A stretch of 44,993 bases of DNA from NCBI GenBank assembly GCA_022843705.1, contig JALHND010000012.1, positions 1 through 44,993 of the forward strand, written 5' to 3'. Shown here one piece after another: positions 1 to 11,795 of the stretch (positions within the stretch are counted from its first letter, which is position 1; each line of letters starts with the position of its first letter). This DNA is from Burkholderiales bacterium (GTDB lineage: Bacteria > Pseudomonadota > Gammaproteobacteria > Burkholderiales > SG8-41). The position numbers and the translations under genes are program-made. The notes under the pieces were generated by a model. The model had not been told where the DNA came from and did not search any database. It saw only the letters and a list, made by a program, of their open reading frames with translations.

Positions 1-1302
<1,302 letters not shown>

Positions 1303-1381
1303 CACGGAAGGGCCCGCCGCGGCTCCAAAAGGGCGGTGGCGGCACCGGCACCAAGCCTCACGAGGGCAGGGTGATCGGAAC

Positions 1382-1408
1382 AAAAAGCGGCGCTGCGGCG
1401 CCGTTTTT
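1382..1408. terminator. Probable bidirectional intrinsic terminator between convergent katG and umuC
   Basis: aaaaagCGGCGCtgcgGCGCCGttttt: GC stem flanked by A-tract and T-tract, between two converging genes. Confidence 0.75.
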
Positions 1409-1425
1409 GTTTGCCCGGAATTTTT

Positions 1426-2706
1426 TCAGCGTACGACCGGCAGTTCATCCCAGCGTGTCGTGTAACGCGGTGAGCGGCGTGCCGACTGCATGCGCCAGGG
1501 CTGTTCGATGCCGGCGCCGGCGAAGCTGGCGGTGTTCATGCCCCAGGTGCTGTTGATGCAGTCCAGCGTGGCCATCAACCGCGTGGAGCGCTGCCGCTCG
1601 TAGCCGGCGAAGAGATCGCCCTGCGGTGCTGCCGCCGGCCGCAGTCCGCCGAGGCAGACGCCGGCCTTCTTGTAGCGGAGTCCCGGCCGGTGGATCAGGG
1701 CAAGGCCGTGCATTGCGGCAGCGATCAGCCGGCGCGTATCGTCGCTCGCCACCGTCAGCGGGACTTCGACCGACCGGCGGTAACGGTCGCCATCACCATG
1801 GCCGCCGCGGTACTTGCCGGTATCGACATACACGCTGATCCGGCTGCAGATGCAATGCTGCGCGCGCATTCGCTCGGCTGCACGAATGACGTAGCTCGAA
1901 ACCGCTTCGCGCAGTTCCGCCATTGCGGTGACCGGGCGGCCAAAGCTGCGGGTGGCGATGACCTGGCCTTCGCGCAAGGCACTTTCTTCAAGGCCGATGC
2001 AGGGCACGCCATTGAGCTCGGCGACGGTACGTTCGATGATCACGCTGTGGCGCCTGCGCATCAACTTTGGCGGTGCGCGTTTCAGGTCCAAGGCGCTGTG
2101 CAGACCCATCGCAGCCAGCTCCGGCGCCAGGCGGCGGCCTACACCCCAGACTTCGCCGATGTCGATGCTGTCCATCACCGAATCCGCCTGCGCCGGCGGC
2201 AGTGCGTCCCAGTCGAACACGCCCCTGCATTCGCGCCGGCTCTTGGCGACATGGTTGGCGAGCTTGGCCAGCGTTTTTGACGCGCCGAAGCCGACGCAGG
2301 CGGGCAGACCCAGGAAGCGCAGGATGCGGTCGCGGATGGCGGGGCCCAGCTTGCTGCTGTCGATGACGACACCGCTGAAATCGAGAAAACATTCGTCGAT
2401 GGAATAGACCTCGCGCCGGGGGGCGAACTCGCCGAGCAATTCCATCATGCGCGCGCTGATGTCGCCGTACAGCGCGTAATTGGAGCTGAGCCAGACGAGG
2501 CCGCGGCTGCCGACCAGCGCGCGCACCTCGAAGAAGGGCACGCCCATGCGCACGCCCAGCGCCTTGGCTTCCTCGCTGCGGGATACCACACAGCCGTCGT
2601 TGTTGGAGAGCACGACGACCGGCCTGCCTTCGAGGCGCGGGTCGAACACACGCTCGCAGGAAACGTAGAAATTGTTGGCATCGACCAGTGCGATTCGTGA
2701 TGACAT
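1426..2706 (-). CDS. umuC: DNA polymerase V catalytic subunit UmuC (Y-family polymerase)
   Basis: [51 protein letters not shown]... [12 protein letters not shown]; directly downstream of umuD. Confidence 0.96.
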   Translation of the reverse strand: MSSRIALVDANNFYVSCERVFDPRLEGRPVVVLSNNDGCVVSRSEEAKALGVRMGVPFFEVRALVGSRGLVWLSSNYALYGDISARMMELLGEFAPRREVYSIDECFLDFSGVVIDSSKLGPAIRDRILRFLGLPACVGFGASKTLAKLANHVAKSRRECRGVFDWDALPPAQADSVMDSIDIGEVWGVGRRLAPELAAMGLHSALDLKRAPPKLMRRRHSVIIERTVAELNGVPCIGLEESALREGQVIATRSFGRPVTAMAELREAVSSYVIRAAERMRAQHCICSRISVYVDTGKYRGGHGDGDRYRRSVEVPLTVASDDTRRLIAAAMHGLALIHRPGLRYKKAGVCLGGLRPAAAPQGDLFAGYERQRSTRLMATLDCINSTWGMNTASFAGAGIEQPWRMQSARRSPRYTTRWDELPVVR

Positions 2707-2709
2707 TGG

Positions 2710-3144
2710 TCAGGGCGCGTGCACGACGTAGGCGACGACGCCCCAGATTTCCAGCGTTTGGTCCCCGCGGACGACGATCTCGGGATAGGCCGGATTTTCG
2801 GGGTGCAGTACGATGTGATCACGGCTGCGCCGCAGGCGTTTCACCGTCAGCTCGCCGTCGATGGCGGCCACCACCACCCGGCCTGACACGGCTTCAAGCG
2901 AACGGTCGACGATCAGCAGGTCGCCGTCGTGAATGCCGGCGCCGGTCATCGAATCACCCTTGACGCGCATGAAAAAGCTGGCCTGAGGATGCAGCACGAG
3001 GTGTTCGTTCAGGTCGAGCGGGCGGTCGAGGTGGTCGGCGGCCGGCGAGGGGAAGCCGGCCGTGACGCGCCCCGCACACAGGGGCGGCAGCAGGCGTGGC
3101 GGCGCAGGGACAGGTTCGGCGGTGCGGGGGGTCGCGGGTTTCAT
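2710..3144 (-). CDS. umuD: UmuD-like LexA/S24-family autopeptidase
   Basis: FMRVKGDSMTGAGIHDGDLLIVDRSLEAVSGRVVVAAIDGELTVKRL: Ser/Lys S24 peptidase motifs; paired with umuC. Confidence 0.94.
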   Translation of the reverse strand: MKPATPRTAEPVPAPPRLLPPLCAGRVTAGFPSPAADHLDRPLDLNEHLVLHPQASFFMRVKGDSMTGAGIHDGDLLIVDRSLEAVSGRVVVAAIDGELTVKRLRRSRDHIVLHPENPAYPEIVVRGDQTLEIWGVVAYVVHAP

Positions 3145-3147
3145 GGA

Positions 3148-3163
3148 CTGTAATTATATACAG
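3148..3163. promoter_or_regulatory. LexA-type SOS box upstream of umuDC
   Basis: CTGTAATTATATACAG (CTGT-N8-ACAG); on the minus strand it contains TATAAT and ends 3 nt before the umuD ATG. Confidence 0.87.
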
Positions 3164-3334
3164 TTGTCGGGTGCCATTTGCCATCAGGCAATCAGTAACT
3201 CCAGGCAGGCCGGAAATCAATGATCCGATTTTTCGCATGCCGTTCGCCGGGCAGGAGGAAACCCTGCCGTCCTGAACGCGGCAAGCCCGGCTTGAGGCAC
3301 TGTCTGCCGTCGCGCATGTTAAGATTTTTGCGCC

Positions 3335-4177
3335 ATGGGGAAACACATCGCCTGCCTGACTTTCGATTTTGATGCGATCTCGGGCTGGATCGCCCGCGGC
3401 ATGACGTCACCGACGCCGATCTCGCGCGGCGAATTCGGCCCCAATGTCGCGCTTCCGCGCATTCTTTCGCTGCTGAAGGCTTACGGCGTTCCGGCATCGT
3501 GGTACATACCGGGCCATACGCTGGCGACCTATCCGGAGCAGTGCCGGCGGATTTTCGAGGCCGGACATGAAATCGGCCATCATGGCTGGACTCATCGTCC
3601 GCCGGCCAGCCTGACGCGTGATGAAGAAGCCTCCGAGCTCGTACGTGCGAACGATCTGATCCGCCGGTTGACCGGGCAGGGCGCGCGTGGTTACCGCTCG
3701 CCGTCCTGGGATCTGTCGGCGCACTCGGTCGATCTGCTGCTTGAAAACGGATTCCTGTACGACAGCAGCATGATGGGTGACGACTACACGCCGTACCGTG
3801 TGCGCAGGAGTGATGTCATCACGCTGGAGCAGCCTGCGGTGTTCGGTCCGGAATCCCGATTGATCGAAATGCCGATCAGTTGGTCACTGGACGACTACCC
3901 GCATTTCGAGTTCATACGCACGCCGGACTGGGTGCTTCCGGGCAACATGAATGCCGGCCTCGTGCTGGAAAACTGGGTCAACGATTTTGCCTACCTGCGC
4001 GACCACCTCGACTGGGGCGTCATCACCTACACCTTTCATCCCTTTGTCATTGGCCGCGGCCACCGGATGCTGGTGCTGGAAAAACTGATCCGCAGGCTGA
4101 AAGACGGCGGCGCGGTGTTCATGAAGCTGGAGGATGCTGCGGCTGACTATGCGCAACGGCGGCCTTTTGCCGGCTGA
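3335..4177 (+). CDS. Polysaccharide deacetylase family protein (NodB homology)
   Basis: TFDFDA...SWYIPGHTLATYPEQCRRIFEAGHEIGHHGWTHRPP...GYRSPSWDLS: NodB-type deacetylase motifs. Confidence 0.9.
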   Translation: MGKHIACLTFDFDAISGWIARGMTSPTPISRGEFGPNVALPRILSLLKAYGVPASWYIPGHTLATYPEQCRRIFEAGHEIGHHGWTHRPPASLTRDEEASELVRANDLIRRLTGQGARGYRSPSWDLSAHSVDLLLENGFLYDSSMMGDDYTPYRVRRSDVITLEQPAVFGPESRLIEMPISWSLDDYPHFEFIRTPDWVLPGNMNAGLVLENWVNDFAYLRDHLDWGVITYTFHPFVIGRGHRMLVLEKLIRRLKDGGAVFMKLEDAAADYAQRRPFAG

Positions 4178-4227
4178 AATCCGCTGCCCTGCGGGTTTTA
4201 TGGTAAGTATTTAATTTTAAAGTAATT

Positions 4228-5325
4228 TTATTTTTTCTTGGCCGCCTTCTTCTTGCCCGGCGCAATGCCGCGTTTGGCGGGCCGGGTCGCCGCCTTCCGG
4301 GAAGGTTTGCTGTTCCTGCCGACCTTCACCGGACTGCCGGTGCGCACGGATTCGAGTATCGACTCAAGCACGGTGACACCGTGGATTTCGTCGCCGCCGG
4401 TTATCGCCAGCGGTTGCCGGCGTTCTACCGCTTGCGCGAAATGCTCCAGCTCGGCGCGTTCGGTGCTGGTGTCCGGAAAAGTCACGATCTCCGGGCGCCG
4501 GCGTTCACGCAGGTCGTCGGGATTGAGCAGGCAGACCTTCATCTGCCAGGTGCCGAGATGTTCGACATCGCCGACCTCGACCCAGCCTTTGGAGCCGAAG
4601 ACCTGCATGCGCCAGGTTTCTGCCGTGGCGATGAAAGTGCCCAGGTAACCGCTGGCACCCTCCTTGAAGCGGAACAGCATCGACGTGGTGTCGTCGATGC
4701 CGTAATTCAGTGCGCGGCGAAAACTCTGTGCGTAGACCGTGTCCACCTGTCCGGCCAGGTAAAGCATGGCATCAACGACGTGCACGCCGCGGCCGGTCAT
4801 GCCGCCGCCCGGACCTTCATCGGTTTTCTGCCGCCAGTGGTCTTTCGGGTACCAGTAAACGCTGGGGCCGCAGAAGTTGCCTTCGACATGCAGCAGCTTG
4901 CCGAGCCGGCCGTCATCGAGCATGCGGCGGATTTCCTGCAGGGCGGGCTGGAAGCGCCAGTTGTAACCCACGGCCAGGGTCACGCCCCGTCGGGCACATG
5001 TCCTGACAGCCTCTTTTGCCGACGCAGTCGTCAGCGTGAACGGTTTTTCGGTAAACACGTGTTTGCCGGCCCTGGCCGCCGCCATGATCAGCTCCGCGTG
5101 CAGGCTGTGCGGCGTTGCGAGCACCACGGCATCCACTTGCGGGTCGGCCAGCAGCTTGCGATAGTCGTCATAGAGCCGGATGCCACGGCTGTCCGCATAG
5201 CCCTGCACGCGTGAAGGTGTGCGCACGGCGCCCGCGACAAAGCGGATGCTGCGGCTTTTGCCCTGCACGCTGTTGACGAGATTCTGCCCCCAGCGCCCCA
5301 GGCCGATGATTGCGGCATTGATCAT
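4228..5325 (-). CDS. Gfo/Idh/MocA family oxidoreductase
   Basis: MINAAIIGLGRWGQNLVNSV Rossmann start, VFTEKPFTLT motif; ATG at 5325 preceded by a GGGGGAG-like RBS. Basic C-terminal tail GKKKAAKKK. Confidence 0.9.
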   Translation of the reverse strand: MINAAIIGLGRWGQNLVNSVQGKSRSIRFVAGAVRTPSRVQGYADSRGIRLYDDYRKLLADPQVDAVVLATPHSLHAELIMAAARAGKHVFTEKPFTLTTASAKEAVRTCARRGVTLAVGYNWRFQPALQEIRRMLDDGRLGKLLHVEGNFCGPSVYWYPKDHWRQKTDEGPGGGMTGRGVHVVDAMLYLAGQVDTVYAQSFRRALNYGIDDTTSMLFRFKEGASGYLGTFIATAETWRMQVFGSKGWVEVGDVEHLGTWQMKVCLLNPDDLRERRRPEIVTFPDTSTERAELEHFAQAVERRQPLAITGGDEIHGVTVLESILESVRTGSPVKVGRNSKPSRKAATRPAKRGIAPGKKKAAKKK

Positions 5326-5576
5326 GTTTCTCCCCCTGTGTTTGTCGGTGAATCGGTTGGTCCCATCGCGCACCAAACCGTGGCACGGGATGCCTGTTTG
5401 CGAGGCGGCTGCAGCAGCTCGCGGCCATTCGAGCAAGTTCCATGCGCACCCATCATGTTCCGGCCGCAGACCGCGCGGTCACGATCTGGAATCGGACACA
5501 TCCGGTATTCAATTTGCCAAGGCCGTCAGTATACTTGCAGCGCAACTGCCTTTCTTCACTGACCCTGGATATCCCG

Positions 5577-7649
5577 ATGAACCTTTCAGCAGCCCCGGTG
5601 CCACGTTATGAAGTCGGTGTAGACATCGGCGGCACATTCACCGATGTAGTCTGCCGCAGCGATCGCGGCATGATGCGACTGGTCAAGATTCCGACGACCC
5701 GGGCAAATCCAAGCGCGGGTGTGTTGAATGCGGTGCAGTACATGGCCCGGGAGTGGGGGGTCCTGCCGGAACAGATTGTCCGTTTTGTGCACGGGACCAC
5801 GGTGGCCACCAATGCAGTGCTCGAGCGCAAGGGCGCGAAAATCGGACTGATCACCACGCAGGGGTTCCGCGACACGCTGGAAATCGGCCGCCAGAACCGC
5901 CACGCGGTCTACAGCGTGATGTTGAAGCCGGAAACCCCGGTATTCCTGGTGCCCGGCGCATTGCGGCGGGAGGTGCCGGAACGGGTCACCGCTTCCGGCG
6001 AAGTGCTGGTGGCGCTCGATGAGGCGGCCGTGCGCCGCGAAGTCGATGACCTGGTCGCGCAGGGTGTCAGCGCCATTGCGGTGTCCTTCCTGTTTTCCTA
6101 CCTGAATCAGGCGCACGAGCGGCGGGTTGCCGAGATCATCGGCGAAATGCATCCGCAGCTGATGGTGTCGCTGTCGTGCGAGGTGGATCCGGCGTTCCGC
6201 GAGTACGAACGCACCTGCATCACCGCCTTTGACGCCTATCTCAAGCCGGTGATCGACCGTTATCTGGAAAACATGGAGACGGACCTCGAATCCAACAGGG
6301 TCGGTTCCGCGCTGCAGATCATGCAGTCACGCGGAGGCGTGGCATCTTCGCGCATTGCCAGGCGGCGTCCGGTGCGGCTTTTTCTCTCCGGACCGGCGGC
6401 GGGGGTCATCGGCGGCAGCATGGCCGGTGATGCTGCGGGTTACGAGGACATCATCACCATCGACATCGGCGGTACCAGTGCCGACATTGCGCTGGTCAGC
6501 CGCGGCAAGCCGCTGATCGCCGCGGAAGGCATGCTCGATGGTTACGCCGTCCGTGTGCCCATGGTCGATGTCAATGCCATCGGCGCCGGCGGCGGCAGCA
6601 TCGCCTGGCTCGACGGCGCGAAATCGCTGCGCGTCGGACCTGCTTCCGCGGGATCCGAACCGGGTCCGGCCTGTTACGGCCGCGGTGGCGAACTGCCGAC
6701 GGTGACTGATGCCTCGATCGTCCTTGGTTATGTCGATCCCGGGTATTTCGCTGGCGGTTCCCTGCGACTTCAGCCTGAGCTGTCGAGGCGGGCAATCGAG
6801 GAAAAAATTGCGCGCCCGCTCGGCATGTCGGTGGAGCAGGCGGCGCTCGGCATCCATCGCGTGGTCAATGCCAACATGGCTGAAGGCATCCGCTTCGTAT
6901 CGGTGAAACGCGGTATTGATCCCCGCCGCTTCGGACTCGTGCCGCTGGGCGGCGGAGGTCCGGTCCATGCCGCTGCACTGGCGAGGGAACTCGGCATGCG
7001 GCGGGTCATCGTGCCGCTGCATCCCGGCGTGCTTTCTGCGTCAGGCCTCCTTTCCGCGCCGGTTGAACACGAGGCTGCGGTTGCGTTCCATGATCCCCTT
7101 GACCATGCCTCGGCAACCGACCTGACCCGGGAGCTTGCAGCGCTTGACCGGCAGTGTGCCGAACTGATGCGGGTTGAAGGCATTGCGCCGGAGGCCGTGG
7201 ACATCCAGTATTTTGCCGACGTCTGTTACGTGGGACAGTCCTACCACCTCGAGATTCCGCTGAAACCGGCCGGCGATGTCCTTGCGCGGGTGCGCAAGGA
7301 TTTTTTTGCCGCACACGACCGCATCTACGGACACAGCGCCGAAGGGCCGGTGCAGTTCGTCAATCTGCGCAGCGTGCATCAGGCGCGCGCATCGGCGGTG
7401 GCGGCTGAAGGGAATTACGTGCCGGAGGAAGGTGATCCACGCAAGGGCGCACGCGCCATACTGACCGAAAAATCCGGGGGGTTCGTCGAGGCACAGGTCT
7501 ACGAGCGCCGGCGCATCAGGCCCGGCGTGACATTCTACGGACCAGCCGTTGTCGAGCAGGCCGATACCACCACCGTGATCGAGCCCGGCTGGCGCGCCGA
7601 AGTCGATGGCCGCGGCAACCTGGTGCTGACTCAGGGAGAGTCCAAATGA
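5577..7649 (+). CDS. Hydantoinase/oxoprolinase family protein, subunit A (HyuA-like)
   Basis: YEVGVDIGGTFTDVVCRSD...FVHGTTVATNAVLERKGAKIGLITTQGFRDTLEIGRQNR...VDVNAIGAGGGSIAW; ATG at 5577 chosen over the longer ORF because the domain starts there. Confidence 0.93.
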   Translation: MNLSAAPVPRYEVGVDIGGTFTDVVCRSDRGMMRLVKIPTTRANPSAGVLNAVQYMAREWGVLPEQIVRFVHGTTVATNAVLERKGAKIGLITTQGFRDTLEIGRQNRHAVYSVMLKPETPVFLVPGALRREVPERVTASGEVLVALDEAAVRREVDDLVAQGVSAIAVSFLFSYLNQAHERRVAEIIGEMHPQLMVSLSCEVDPAFREYERTCITAFDAYLKPVIDRYLENMETDLESNRVGSALQIMQSRGGVASSRIARRRPVRLFLSGPAAGVIGGSMAGDAAGYEDIITIDIGGTSADIALVSRGKPLIAAEGMLDGYAVRVPMVDVNAIGAGGGSIAWLDGAKSLRVGPASAGSEPGPACYGRGGELPTVTDASIVLGYVDPGYFAGGSLRLQPELSRRAIEEKIARPLGMSVEQAALGIHRVVNANMAEGIRFVSVKRGIDPRRFGLVPLGGGGPVHAAALARELGMRRVIVPLHPGVLSASGLLSAPVEHEAAVAFHDPLDHASATDLTRELAALDRQCAELMRVEGIAPEAVDIQYFADVCYVGQSYHLEIPLKPAGDVLARVRKDFFAAHDRIYGHSAEGPVQFVNLRSVHQARASAVAAEGNYVPEEGDPRKGARAILTEKSGGFVEAQVYERRRIRPGVTFYGPAVVEQADTTTVIEPGWRAEVDGRGNLVLTQGESK

Positions 7650-9322
7650 ATCGCGTGGACCGGAATGAAGTCGTCGATCCGATCACCACCGAGGTGATCC
7701 GCAACAAACTCGAGGGCATTGCCAACGAGATGGAACTGACGCTGCTGAAAAGTTCCTTTTCCCCGATCGTCAAGGAGGGCCTGGACACCTCGGCGAGCCT
7801 GTTCACGGTCAAGGCGGAAACGCTGGCCCAGGCCTGCGCGATTCCTGTGCACCTGGCGACCCTGATCCCGACCATCCGCAGCATGCTGCAGCGTTACCCT
7901 CTGGAGACGATGAAGGAGGGTGATGCCTACATCCTGAACGATCCTTACTGCGGAGGCACCCATCTGCCGGACATTGCGATCATGACGCCGGTGTTCCACC
8001 ACGGGCGGGTCATCGCAATGTCGGCCACGATGACGCACCATGGCGATGTCGGTGGTTATTCGCCGGGATCGTTGCCGACGAACTCGACGGAAATCTACCA
8101 GGAAGGCCTGCGCATTCCGCCGCTGAAGTTCCGCGAGGCGGGCGCCTACAACGAAACCCTGGTGGCACTGCTGCGCCAGAATTCACGCTTGCCTGACACG
8201 CTGATGGGCGACCTCAATGCCCAGCTTGCGGCCTGCAATGTCGGTGCCCGGCGGCTGCGGGAACTGGCCGACGTGTACGGGGCCGACCTGCTGATGGCGA
8301 TTTTCGACGAATTGCTGGACCGCTCTGAAACGATGACGCGTGAGGCCCTGCGCAAGATCCCCGAAGGCACCTACCGCTATGTCGATGCAATGGACAACGA
8401 CGGCATCGAGCTCGACAAACGCATTCGCGTCGAGGTTGCAGTCACGGTGCGCGATGGCACGATCGAATTCGACCTTGCCGGAACCAGCCCGCAGGTGAAG
8501 GGGCCGATGAACTGCGTGCCTTCGGGATCGCAGGCGGCCGCCTATTACGCGGTGCGGGTGCTGACCGATCCGACGATCCCCACCAATGGCGGCTGCTTCC
8601 GGCCGGTGAGCCTGAAGCTTCCCCCCGGTTCACTGGCCAATCCGGTCGAACCGGCGCCAGTGAATGCAAGGACCTCGACCATCAAGCGCATCGCCACCTC
8701 CATGGTCAGTGCGCTGGCCGCGGCGCTGCCGGACAGGGTGGCCGCGCCCGCCGCAGGTACGCTGCTGGTGGTCGCTTTTGGCGGCACCGGACGCGACGGC
8801 AAGCGCTACATTGTCGGCGAACTGATTGCCGGCGGCAGCGGCGCCGCACAGGGACTCGATGGCGTCGACGTTGTCGACACCGATGCCAGCAACTGCATGA
8901 ACCTGCCGGCTGAAGCACTGGAAATGGAGGCTCCGATCCGTCTACGCCGGGTCGAGCTGCGACGGGACTCCGGAGGCGCTGGTGAATTCCGCGGCGGCCT
9001 GGGCGTGGTCAGGGAATACGAAATCCTGGCCGACGGCGTCACCTTCACCCATCGCGGCGAACGTCACTACAGTGCTGCGCCCGGGCTGGAAGGCGGGCAG
9101 CCCGGCGCCCCGGCGCGTTCCATGATCCTGCGCGCGGGTGGTGCCGAAGAACTGATACCGTCCAAGGCGCTGACCGTGCTGAACAGGGGCGACCGGGTGA
9201 TCGTTGAAACACCGGGCGGTGGCGGTTACGGCGATCCGCGCAGGCGCACGACGATTGCTGATGATATTGCCAATGGCAAGGTCAGCGCCGAAGCGGCACG
9301 GCTGCTCTACGGACGGTCCTGA
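7646..9322 (+). CDS. Hydantoinase B/oxoprolinase family protein (HyuB-like)
   Basis: VDPITTEVIRNKLEGIANEMELTLLKSSFSPIVKEGLD...ILNDPYCGGTHLPDIAIMTPVF...TPGGGGYGDP; ATGA overlap with HyuA. Confidence 0.94.
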   Translation: MNRVDRNEVVDPITTEVIRNKLEGIANEMELTLLKSSFSPIVKEGLDTSASLFTVKAETLAQACAIPVHLATLIPTIRSMLQRYPLETMKEGDAYILNDPYCGGTHLPDIAIMTPVFHHGRVIAMSATMTHHGDVGGYSPGSLPTNSTEIYQEGLRIPPLKFREAGAYNETLVALLRQNSRLPDTLMGDLNAQLAACNVGARRLRELADVYGADLLMAIFDELLDRSETMTREALRKIPEGTYRYVDAMDNDGIELDKRIRVEVAVTVRDGTIEFDLAGTSPQVKGPMNCVPSGSQAAAYYAVRVLTDPTIPTNGGCFRPVSLKLPPGSLANPVEPAPVNARTSTIKRIATSMVSALAAALPDRVAAPAAGTLLVVAFGGTGRDGKRYIVGELIAGGSGAAQGLDGVDVVDTDASNCMNLPAEALEMEAPIRLRRVELRRDSGGAGEFRGGLGVVREYEILADGVTFTHRGERHYSAAPGLEGGQPGAPARSMILRAGGAEELIPSKALTVLNRGDRVIVETPGGGGYGDPRRRTTIADDIANGKVSAEAARLLYGRS

Positions 9323-9344
9323 ACACCATGCCCGCAGACACGGC

Positions 9345-10640
9345 ATGAGCGCGTCGTTTTCGCATCCATCGTCGGTCTGGATCAGCAGCGCAAACCCCGC
9401 GCGGACGTTCCCGCCGCTGACCGCCGGCCTGCGCACCGATGTGGCGATCATCGGGGGCGGCTTCACCGGGCTGACCGCGGCCTGGCACCTGGCGAAAGCG
9501 GGCATCGACTGCGCGGTCATCGAGGCTCATGACATCGGCTGGGGGGCCAGCGGCCGCAACGGTGGCATGGCGGTGCTGCGTTACAAGACGCCTTGGGCCG
9601 GTTTGGCGCGTCGGCATGGCGAAGAAGAGGCCAGGCACTTGCACGGACTGCTGCTGTCGGCCCTGGATGCTCTGGAGGAGATCATCAGCGATCTTGGCAT
9701 CGACTGCGGATTTTCCCGCTGTGGGCACATTACCGCCGCCAACGGCAAATCGGCACTGGCGATGCTGCGGGCCGACGTTGAATGGCTGGCGGCTGCAGGC
9801 GACCGTGCTCCCCGCATGCTGACGGCCGGGGAAACTGCGGAACTGTCAGGCACATCTTGTTATCTGGGCGCTTATCTTGATCCGCGTGCCGCCGGAATCC
9901 ATCCCCTCAATTACGCACGCGGCCTGGCAGCGGGACTGGCGGATCGTGGCGTGACACTGCATTCGGGCACGCCGGCAAGCGCGATACAGGAGAATTCGCA
10001 TGGTGTCAGCGTGGCCACTCCAGGCGGGACAGTGCGTGCCGGACAGCTGCTGATTGCAACCAATGCCTATACCGAGCTGTTCAGCCTGGGCAATGACCTC
10101 GACAAGCGCATCGTGCCTGTCTCGACCTCGGTGATCACCACGGCGCCGTTGCCGCCGGATGAGCTGCACAGGCTGCTGCCGCAAGGCCATCTGGTTTCCG
10201 ACACGCGGCATCTGCTGAATTATTTCCGCATTGCACCGGGCAATCGCATGATGTTCGGCGGAAGGGGGTCGCTGACCGGCAAGGAGTCGCCGGGTGTTTA
10301 TTCGGGACTTGAGCGCAAGCTGGTGGAAACCTATCCCTCGCTTGCGGGTGTGCCGATAGACCACAGATGGTCGGGCAAGGTGGCGGTGACACTGGACGAT
10401 TTTCCGCATGCCGGCAGGCTGGGAAAACGCGTTTCCTTTGCCATGGGGTACGGCGGACGCGGCGTTGTTCTTACCGGACTCCTGGGCGGAATGCTGGCGG
10501 CACTTGCTAAAGGTGAAGCGGTCAGGGCGGGCCCGATGCATGCCGCATCGTTTGCGCCCATACCGCTTCACGGACTGCGGATTCCCGCGATGAAGGCTGT
10601 TGCCGGTTATTACCGGCTGCTCGACGCACTGCGCCTCTGA
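9345..10640 (+). CDS. FAD-dependent oxidoreductase (DAO family, gamma-glutamylputrescine oxidase-like)
   Basis: TDVAIIGGGFTGLTAAWHLAKAGIDCAVIEAHDIGWGASGRNGG; C-terminal GYGGRGVVLTGLLGGMLA. Confidence 0.9.
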   Translation: MSASFSHPSSVWISSANPARTFPPLTAGLRTDVAIIGGGFTGLTAAWHLAKAGIDCAVIEAHDIGWGASGRNGGMAVLRYKTPWAGLARRHGEEEARHLHGLLLSALDALEEIISDLGIDCGFSRCGHITAANGKSALAMLRADVEWLAAAGDRAPRMLTAGETAELSGTSCYLGAYLDPRAAGIHPLNYARGLAAGLADRGVTLHSGTPASAIQENSHGVSVATPGGTVRAGQLLIATNAYTELFSLGNDLDKRIVPVSTSVITTAPLPPDELHRLLPQGHLVSDTRHLLNYFRIAPGNRMMFGGRGSLTGKESPGVYSGLERKLVETYPSLAGVPIDHRWSGKVAVTLDDFPHAGRLGKRVSFAMGYGGRGVVLTGLLGGMLAALAKGEAVRAGPMHAASFAPIPLHGLRIPAMKAVAGYYRLLDALRL

Positions 10641-10644
10641 TCGC

Positions 10645-10661
10645 GCCCGGTGCCACCGGGC
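10645..10661. terminator. Hairpin between convergent genes, possible terminator
   Basis: GCCCGGT-gcc-ACCGGGC, perfect 7-bp stem, no clear U-tract. Confidence 0.4.
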
Positions 10662-10665
10662 AGAT

Positions 10666-11646
10666 TCATTCCAGCACTATGCCCGAAGTTTTCACCAGGT
10701 TCGCCCAGCGAACCGCGTCATCCCTGATCAGTTTCTCGAATTGCGCAACCGTGGTGTATTCGGTTTCGATTCCCTGGTTTTCGAGGCGGTCGACGACTGC
10801 AGGAACGGTCAGTGCCTTCTTGATTTCAAGATTGAGCCTGTTTACGACCGGTTTCGGGGTTGCCGCCGGCGCCATCAGGCCGTACCAGACCGGCACTTCG
10901 TAGCCGGGCAGGGTTTCGGCGATCGTGGGCACCTGCGGTGCCGATTTGGCGCGTTTCGAACCGGTGACCCCGATCGCCTTCAGCTTCCCGACCTTTATCT
11001 GCGGCAATGCGGCGAGCACCGGCAGGAAACTGAGCTGTACTTCACCCTGTATCGTGGCCAGGATGTTTGCCGCGGCGCCCTTGTAGGCAACGGCGGTCAG
11101 TTGCACGCCGCTCATCACCGAGAACAATTCTCCTGCGAGATGGTTGGTTGATCCCTGTCCGGAATGCCCGAACAGGAGTTTGCCGCGTGGCTGGGTCTTG
11201 CCATACGCAATCAGTTCCTGGGTGTTGCTCGCCGGCAGCGAGGGATTGATCATCAGCATCGTTGCGCCAAGTCCGATCACCGACAGCGGCGCAAAGGCCT
11301 TGATCGGGTCATATGACGGCCTGCGCTTGAAGTTCGGGCTGATGGTGATGACCGGCTGCCCCATGAACAGCGTGTACCCGTCCGGTGTGGCATTGGCAGC
11401 GATTTCCATCGCCAGGGTCCCGCCGGCGCCGGGCCTGCCGTCGATGATGACGCGCTGCCCCATCTGTTCCCCGAGCTGGGCTGCCATTGTCCGCGCAATG
11501 GTGTCGCTGACGCCTCCGGGCAGGTAACCCGTGATGATGCGCATGGGCCGGGACGGAAAATCGCTGATCTGCTGGGCGGCGGCGGTACCGGCGGCAACAG
11601 CGCAGAATCCGATGGCCAGTGAGAATCGAATCAATTTGACGGACAT
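10666..11646 (-). CDS. Bug/TctC family tripartite tricarboxylate transporter substrate-binding protein
   Basis: Signal peptide then FPSRPMRIITGYLPGGVSDTIARTMAAQLGEQMGQRVIIDGRPGAGGTLAMEIAANATPDGYTLFMG; start at ATG 11646. Confidence 0.92.
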   Translation of the reverse strand: MSVKLIRFSLAIGFCAVAAGTAAAQQISDFPSRPMRIITGYLPGGVSDTIARTMAAQLGEQMGQRVIIDGRPGAGGTLAMEIAANATPDGYTLFMGQPVITISPNFKRRPSYDPIKAFAPLSVIGLGATMLMINPSLPASNTQELIAYGKTQPRGKLLFGHSGQGSTNHLAGELFSVMSGVQLTAVAYKGAAANILATIQGEVQLSFLPVLAALPQIKVGKLKAIGVTGSKRAKSAPQVPTIAETLPGYEVPVWYGLMAPAATPKPVVNRLNLEIKKALTVPAVVDRLENQGIETEYTTVAQFEKLIRDDAVRWANLVKTSGIVLE

Positions 11647-11795
11647 GAGTTTCTCCTCGATCGAAACAGTGAATGAAGCCGGCTTTCCGCTGAGGCGAAG
11701 GCCGTTACTGCTGCGGCAATGTGCGGGCATCGGAGGAGTGCATGAGCCATCCGGTGCAGCCGACCGGCATCATGCAAGTTCCGTGCCGCATCTTT

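Noticed and set aside
5442-5576. 45-aa N-terminal extension of HyuA in the ORF track
   Set aside because: HyuA homology starts at MNLSAAPVPRYEVGVDIGGTFTD (ATG 5577); the extension has no domain character.
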